Source: Methanomassiliicoccaceae archaeon UBA113
GTDB taxonomy: Archaea > Thermoplasmatota > Thermoplasmata > Methanomassiliicoccales > Methanomethylophilaceae
Assembly: GCA_002506175.1 (NCBI GenBank)
Contig: DAXB01000061.1
Span: 1 to 16,012 of the forward strand
DNA: 16,012 bases
Direction of reading: 5' to 3'
Each line of letters starts with the position of its first letter. Position 1 is the stretch's first letter. A program made the translations under genes and the position numbers. Shown here piece after piece: positions 13,146 through 16,012 of the stretch. Below the pieces are notes generated by a model that was given only the letters and a program-made list of their open reading frames with translations, made no database searches and was not told the origin of the DNA.

Positions 13146-13991
13146 TTATATTTTATATTTCTCTAAAATCTTCTTTGTTTCTCTTTTCATAGGTATGATA
13201 TCAGAGAAGAAAATAAGTAAGAAAATAGTCGAAAACAACATGACCAAACATACAATAGAGTTCGGTACATATTCAAGATAAGCCTGTTTTGATGGATTCA
13301 TCCAGACTTTAATTACTCCAAACCATGGAATCTCCATTTGAGGAACTCCGACAATGGATTTTTCATTAATCGGATGGTCAACGATTCCACTTTGATCGAA
13401 ATATGTGTTCGTCTTAGGATTATCGCCCATTGTCAGATAACCGCTGTTTTTTTTCAGATTATCAAGGACTATTGATACGGTCTTGTGGGATTGTGTGATG
13501 TCTGTAAATTTCAATGTCCCGGTCATCGATTCCCATGAACCGTTTGAAACGGACCATTTTCCTTTATAATCCCTCAATTCGGAGCTGTTCCATGTTTGAG
13601 TAGTATTATCATAGTTCAGATAGACTATCGCTCTATGGATGACGGGATTCTTATCACTGCCACGGTCATAGATTATAACGGATCCATAATCTCCGAACGA
13701 GCTGAAACCTGTCACTGTTCCTTGGACATAGCTTTGAATTTCTACTCTGTCTGGTGAGAATACCACCATGACATCTCCTGTATCCACAACTCCAAGTTGA
13801 GAATTATTGGGATCGTGCTGCATACTTGATGACATTATCACACTTAAAGGCGAATCTGCTCCCGACATCGATGCGATTGCTGCATAGGATCCGAAGAATG
13901 CAATCACTATGATTCCGAGGACGGCGATGATGATTTTGTTCCCTTTGTTCACGGTTTTGTAAACGGTTTTGATGTATAAAATCGGTTTCAT
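13146..13991 (-). CDS. Archaeal-type signal peptidase I
   Basis: The 281-residue protein is a membrane serine protease of the S26B group that removes signal peptides from secreted proteins outside the membrane. It has an N-terminal basic segment and a membrane helix (about 20-42), the nucleophile Ser56 in MSSSMQH, His119 in PVIHRAIV in place of the bacterial Lys, and Asp190 in LTMGDNPKTN. A second hydrophobic helix lies near the C-terminus (about 243-264). This gives a two-helix protein with a large outside domain and a cytoplasmic basic tail. The stretch between His119 and Asp190 is long and rich in Thr, Ser, Trp and Asn. The start at 13991 is preferred over ATG 14030 because the AT-rich core at 14011-14020 lies about 24 bp upstream and would be inside the coding region otherwise. 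AT-rich like orc1. Confidence 0.85.
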   Translation of the reverse strand: MKPILYIKTVYKTVNKGNKIIIAVLGIIVIAFFGSYAAIASMSGADSPLSVIMSSSMQHDPNNSQLGVVDTGDVMVVFSPDRVEIQSYVQGTVTGFSSFGDYGSVIIYDRGSDKNPVIHRAIVYLNYDNTTQTWNSSELRDYKGKWSVSNGSWESMTGTLKFTDITQSHKTVSIVLDNLKKNSGYLTMGDNPKTNTYFDQSGIVDHPINEKSIVGVPQMEIPWFGVIKVWMNPSKQAYLEYVPNSIVCLVMLFSTIFLLIFFSDIIPMKRETKKILEKYKI

Positions 13992-14010
13992 TTTTCTGTT
14001 GCGTACAAGC

Positions 14011-14020
14011 CTAAATAATA
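14011..14020. promoter_or_regulatory. Shared divergent TATA core for signal peptidase and dCMP deaminase
   Basis: CTAAATAATA (minus strand TATTATTTAG) is centred about 24 bp from the signal peptidase ATG at 13991 and about 24 bp from the deaminase ATG at 14039. Neither start has a convincing ribosome binding site. One box can drive both genes as leaderless transcripts, as inferred also at 4075-4082. Confidence 0.55.
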
Positions 14021-14038
14021 CTATCGACATTACGTCCT

Positions 14039-14494
14039 ATGCAAAGACCCAGCAATGACGAATACTTCATGAATATGGCCCAGTTGGTGTCGACTCGTTC
14101 GACTTGCATGAGACGCAAAGTCGGGGCGGTCATCGTTAAGGAGAAGAGGGTTCTGTCGACCGGATACAACGGGTCTCCGAAAGGGACTAGGCATTGCGAT
14201 GAAGTCGGTTGCATACGTGAGAAGCTCAATGTTCCATCCGGTACCCGTCATGAGCTTTGCAGAGGGGTTCATGCAGAGCAGAATGCCGTCACTCAAGCCG
14301 CTTATTTCGGTGTGAGCGTTGACGGTTCCGTCATCTACACGACTACCTATCCCTGTTCCCTCTGTGCGAAGATCCTCATCAATGCAGGGATCAAGGAGAT
14401 CATCTACAGTGAGGGTTATCCGGATGATCTTGCCAAGGACCTGCTTGTGGAAGCGGGCATCGTCATACGTGAATGCAAAGTGACCGAAAAGTGA
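14039..14494 (+). CDS. Deoxycytidylate (dCMP) deaminase family protein
   Basis: The 151-residue protein is a zinc-dependent cytidine/deoxycytidylate deaminase. The zinc and catalytic motif HAEQNAV (His78, Glu80) and the second motif TTYPCSLCAK (Cys106, Cys109) are complete. A further group of His and Cys (RHCDEVGCIRE, about 51-61, and HELCRGVHAE, 71-80) matches the ComEB/dCMP deaminase type, which often has a second zinc site and allosteric dCTP/dTTP control. The enzyme turns dCMP into dUMP for thymidylate synthesis. Length is usual. GC content returns to the level of the left part of the window. Confidence 0.9.
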   Translation: MQRPSNDEYFMNMAQLVSTRSTCMRRKVGAVIVKEKRVLSTGYNGSPKGTRHCDEVGCIREKLNVPSGTRHELCRGVHAEQNAVTQAAYFGVSVDGSVIYTTTYPCSLCAKILINAGIKEIIYSEGYPDDLAKDLLVEAGIVIRECKVTEK

Positions 14495-14512
14495 GAAACA
14501 CCTTTAGAAAAC

Positions 14513-14528
14513 ATCTTTTTTCGTTCCT
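14513..14528 (+). terminator. T-rich terminator after dCMP deaminase
   Basis: CTTTTTTCGTTCCTTT lies about 19-34 bp after the deaminase stop. Archaeal RNA polymerase stops at such T-runs without a stem. The TATA box of ahaH immediately follows. Confidence 0.4.
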
Positions 14529-14537
14529 TTTATTATA
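14528..14537 (+). promoter_or_regulatory. Candidate TATA box of the A-type ATP synthase operon
   Basis: TTTATTATAA is centred about 68 bp before the ahaH start. A transcript starting near 14558 would have a leader of about 43 nt ending in the ribosome binding site GGGGAGTG (14588-14595), so this operon is leadered, unlike several neighbours. Confidence 0.5.
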
Positions 14538-14600
14538 ACATTAGGGGGTACGGTTAAGTACTAATCCCGTAATTGCAGACTTAAGTCGGGGAGTGTAAAT

Positions 14601-14933
14601 TTGAGCCGGACTGAAATACTTACGGAGATAAAGAAAGAGGAAGCCAAAGCTGACGCCAAGGTCATCGAGGCCGAGGAGCAGCAGAAAGCCACTCTTGCTG
14701 AAACTCGCAGGGATTCTGTGAAGAAGATTCAGGACGCTGAAGCTCAGATGCGCAGCTCTTACGAATCCGCAATCGCAAGGGAGAAGACTGAACTCAACCT
14801 CAAGCATGACAAAGTCATTGTTGAGGGAGAGAGGGATGCAGATAGCATCCTCAGCAGATCCTCAGCGAAAAAACAGGAAGCAAAGGATTTCCTTAAAGAA
14901 GAAATTGAGAGGATTTTGAATGTTACTTCCTGA
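14601..14933 (+). CDS. ahaH: A-type ATP synthase subunit H
   Basis: The 110-residue protein is almost wholly charged coiled coil (E, K, A, Q rich, heptad-like from about residue 5 to 100). This is the layout of archaeal AhaH/AtpH, which forms the peripheral stalk with subunit E and links the soluble head to subunit I. It uses a TTG start with GGGGAGTG ending 5 nt upstream; no ATG in frame fits better. The gene comes first in the operon, as in methanogens (ahaH-I-K-E-C-F-A-B-D). Its end overlaps the start of atpI by 14 bp. Confidence 0.85.
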   Translation: MSRTEILTEIKKEEAKADAKVIEAEEQQKATLAETRRDSVKKIQDAEAQMRSSYESAIAREKTELNLKHDKVIVEGERDADSILSRSSAKKQEAKDFLKEEIERILNVTS

Positions 14934-16012
14934 GTCGATGAGTAGGATCGTGGTCGTGGGTGCCAACAGTTACTTGGACGAGACTATCGATGTCTTGTAC
15001 AGTTTCGAGGCAGTCCACCTGATCGATCATACCGTCGACGCGGATGAGGGTTTCACCCTCGGAACGCCCCGTCCCTACTCACCCAAGGCAGCCGAGAGGC
15101 TGATTAAGGTGCGTGCGATGGAGAAGGATCTCGGTATCAACAAGCATACCAAGACCCAGCCGATATCTGAGGATGAAATCAGGAGCCAGATAACATCTGA
15201 CAGCGTCGAATCTATCGAAACGGAGGTCAATGCCGTTTTCGATAAGAGGAATGATCTCAATCAGAGAATCACCGAGTTAAACGCAAAGAAGAAGAATCTT
15301 GAGCTCCTTTCAAAACTGCCCATCGATCTGGACCTTTATTCTGGTTACAGGTCGATCGGAGCTTTCGTCGGAACAGTGGACAAGGACCCTTCAGAGGCAC
15401 TCAAGCCCCTGGATGGAGAAGTCTATGTCAGCTTCGGAAAGAAAGAAGCCGGAGTAGTCGCAGTGTTCGTCAGGTCGAAAGACAAGGCCGAGGCCCAGTC
15501 TATCCTGTCGAATTTCGGATTCTCCGAAATCGAAGTTCCCAAGCAGACGGGAGACCCGAAGAAAGCCCTTGCACAGGTCACCACAGATGTGGAGGTCCTC
15601 AACAAGGAGCTCGAGGCAGTTCAGAAAGAAATCGAGAGTCTTTTTGAGAAATACAAACACGTCCTCAGGGCAACCGAGGAAGAACTCAGCTTCGACACTG
15701 AGAAGGGATCCCTCCCGGTCAGGGTCGCCAGCAGCAAGTACACCTTTGTCATGGATGCATGGGTGCCTACGAAGAAGGCCGAGAAGATCAAGATCGATCT
15801 CGAGGCAAAGGTCAAAGGCATCTCTGTGGAGATAGAGGAGAACCGCAGCAGGAAGATTGAGGATTCCGAGAGAGCGGAGGACAGGTTCAAGACCGCACCG
15901 TCCAAGATGACGCACGGTCGTGCAACAGCATTATTCGAATATCCGACAAAAATGATGTCGGTTCCCAGATACCAGGAGGTCGACCCTACAACGTTGATCG
16001 CTATCTTCATGC
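14920..16012 (+). CDS. atpI: A-type ATP synthase subunit I, N-terminal part (partial)
   Basis: The frame opens with ATG 14920 (MLLPESMSRIVVVGANSYLD), preceded by GAGAGGAT a few bases upstream, and stays open to the window end: 364 codons seen. This is the cytoplasmic N-terminal domain of the large membrane subunit I (a-subunit like), which joins the peripheral stalks to the membrane motor. A coiled-coil arm lies at about 95-135 and again at about 225-255, with alpha-beta lobes between. The segment VPRYQEVDPTTLIAIFM at the edge matches the conserved stretch just before the first membrane helix in this family (P-x-Y-x-E-x-DPT). The membrane part with the ion half-channels is outside the window. 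Confidence 0.9.
   Translation, partial: MLLPESMSRIVVVGANSYLDETIDVLYSFEAVHLIDHTVDADEGFTLGTPRPYSPKAAERLIKVRAMEKDLGINKHTKTQPISEDEIRSQITSDSVESIETEVNAVFDKRNDLNQRITELNAKKKNLELLSKLPIDLDLYSGYRSIGAFVGTVDKDPSEALKPLDGEVYVSFGKKEAGVVAVFVRSKDKAEAQSILSNFGFSEIEVPKQTGDPKKALAQVTTDVEVLNKELEAVQKEIESLFEKYKHVLRATEEELSFDTEKGSLPVRVASSKYTFVMDAWVPTKKAEKIKIDLEAKVKGISVEIEENRSRKIEDSERAEDRFKTAPSKMTHGRATALFEYPTKMMSVPRYQEVDPTTLIAIFM

Noticed and set aside
15391..15915. Minus-strand Leu-rich frames opposite atpI.
   Set aside because: Leu/Asp-rich composition mirrors the Lys/Glu coiled-coil codons of the forward gene; no start signals.

Overview
The window looks like part of the chromosome of a methanogenic archaeon in the Thermoplasmata, most probably Methanomassiliicoccales. 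The archaeal markers are a PriS primase subunit, ribosomal protein L18a/LX, prefoldin alpha, archaeal FtsY, TiaS, Orc1/Cdc6, an archaeal-type signal peptidase and the start of an A-type ATP synthase operon (ahaH, atpI). The lineage is inferred from gene content and codon style, not from a database match. I see no tRNA, rRNA, CRISPR array, transposase or prophage gene.

Left part (1-8477). A hexulose-6-phosphate synthase fused to an RraA-like domain runs rightward and overlaps tail to tail with htpX. Leftward of the divergent promoter at about 4078 run a TatD-like hydrolase and a metallo-beta-lactamase-fold protein whose metal motif is lost; htpX follows with its own promoter. Rightward from the same promoter runs priS, then the translation operon rpl18a-pfdA-ftsY (ribosome, chaperone, signal recognition particle receptor). 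A leftward M20 peptidase converges on ftsY.

Middle (8478-11447). Leftward genes: a C-H-C thiolase, TiaS (agmatidine modification of tRNA-Ile), and a small membrane-anchored protein whose soluble part looks like an OB fold.

Origin-like region (11448-13145). Base composition turns AT-rich here. The orc1/cdc6 gene is bracketed by two inverted copies of an identical 26-bp sequence with the dyad plus G-string layout of archaeal origin recognition boxes (ORBs). An AT-rich intergenic stretch between the left copy and orc1 also encodes a predicted 29-residue membrane peptide with its own TATA box and ribosome binding site. This is the most interesting part of the window: a candidate replication origin with an embedded microprotein gene and a neighbouring membrane-anchored OB-fold protein.

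Right part (13146-16012). A leftward signal peptidase I and a rightward dCMP deaminase share one AT-rich promoter core about 24 bp from each start codon. The proton/sodium ATP synthase operon follows (ahaH, then atpI cut by the window edge). Several genes have a TATA-like box about 24-28 bp before the start codon, consistent with leaderless transcripts. This was used to choose starts.
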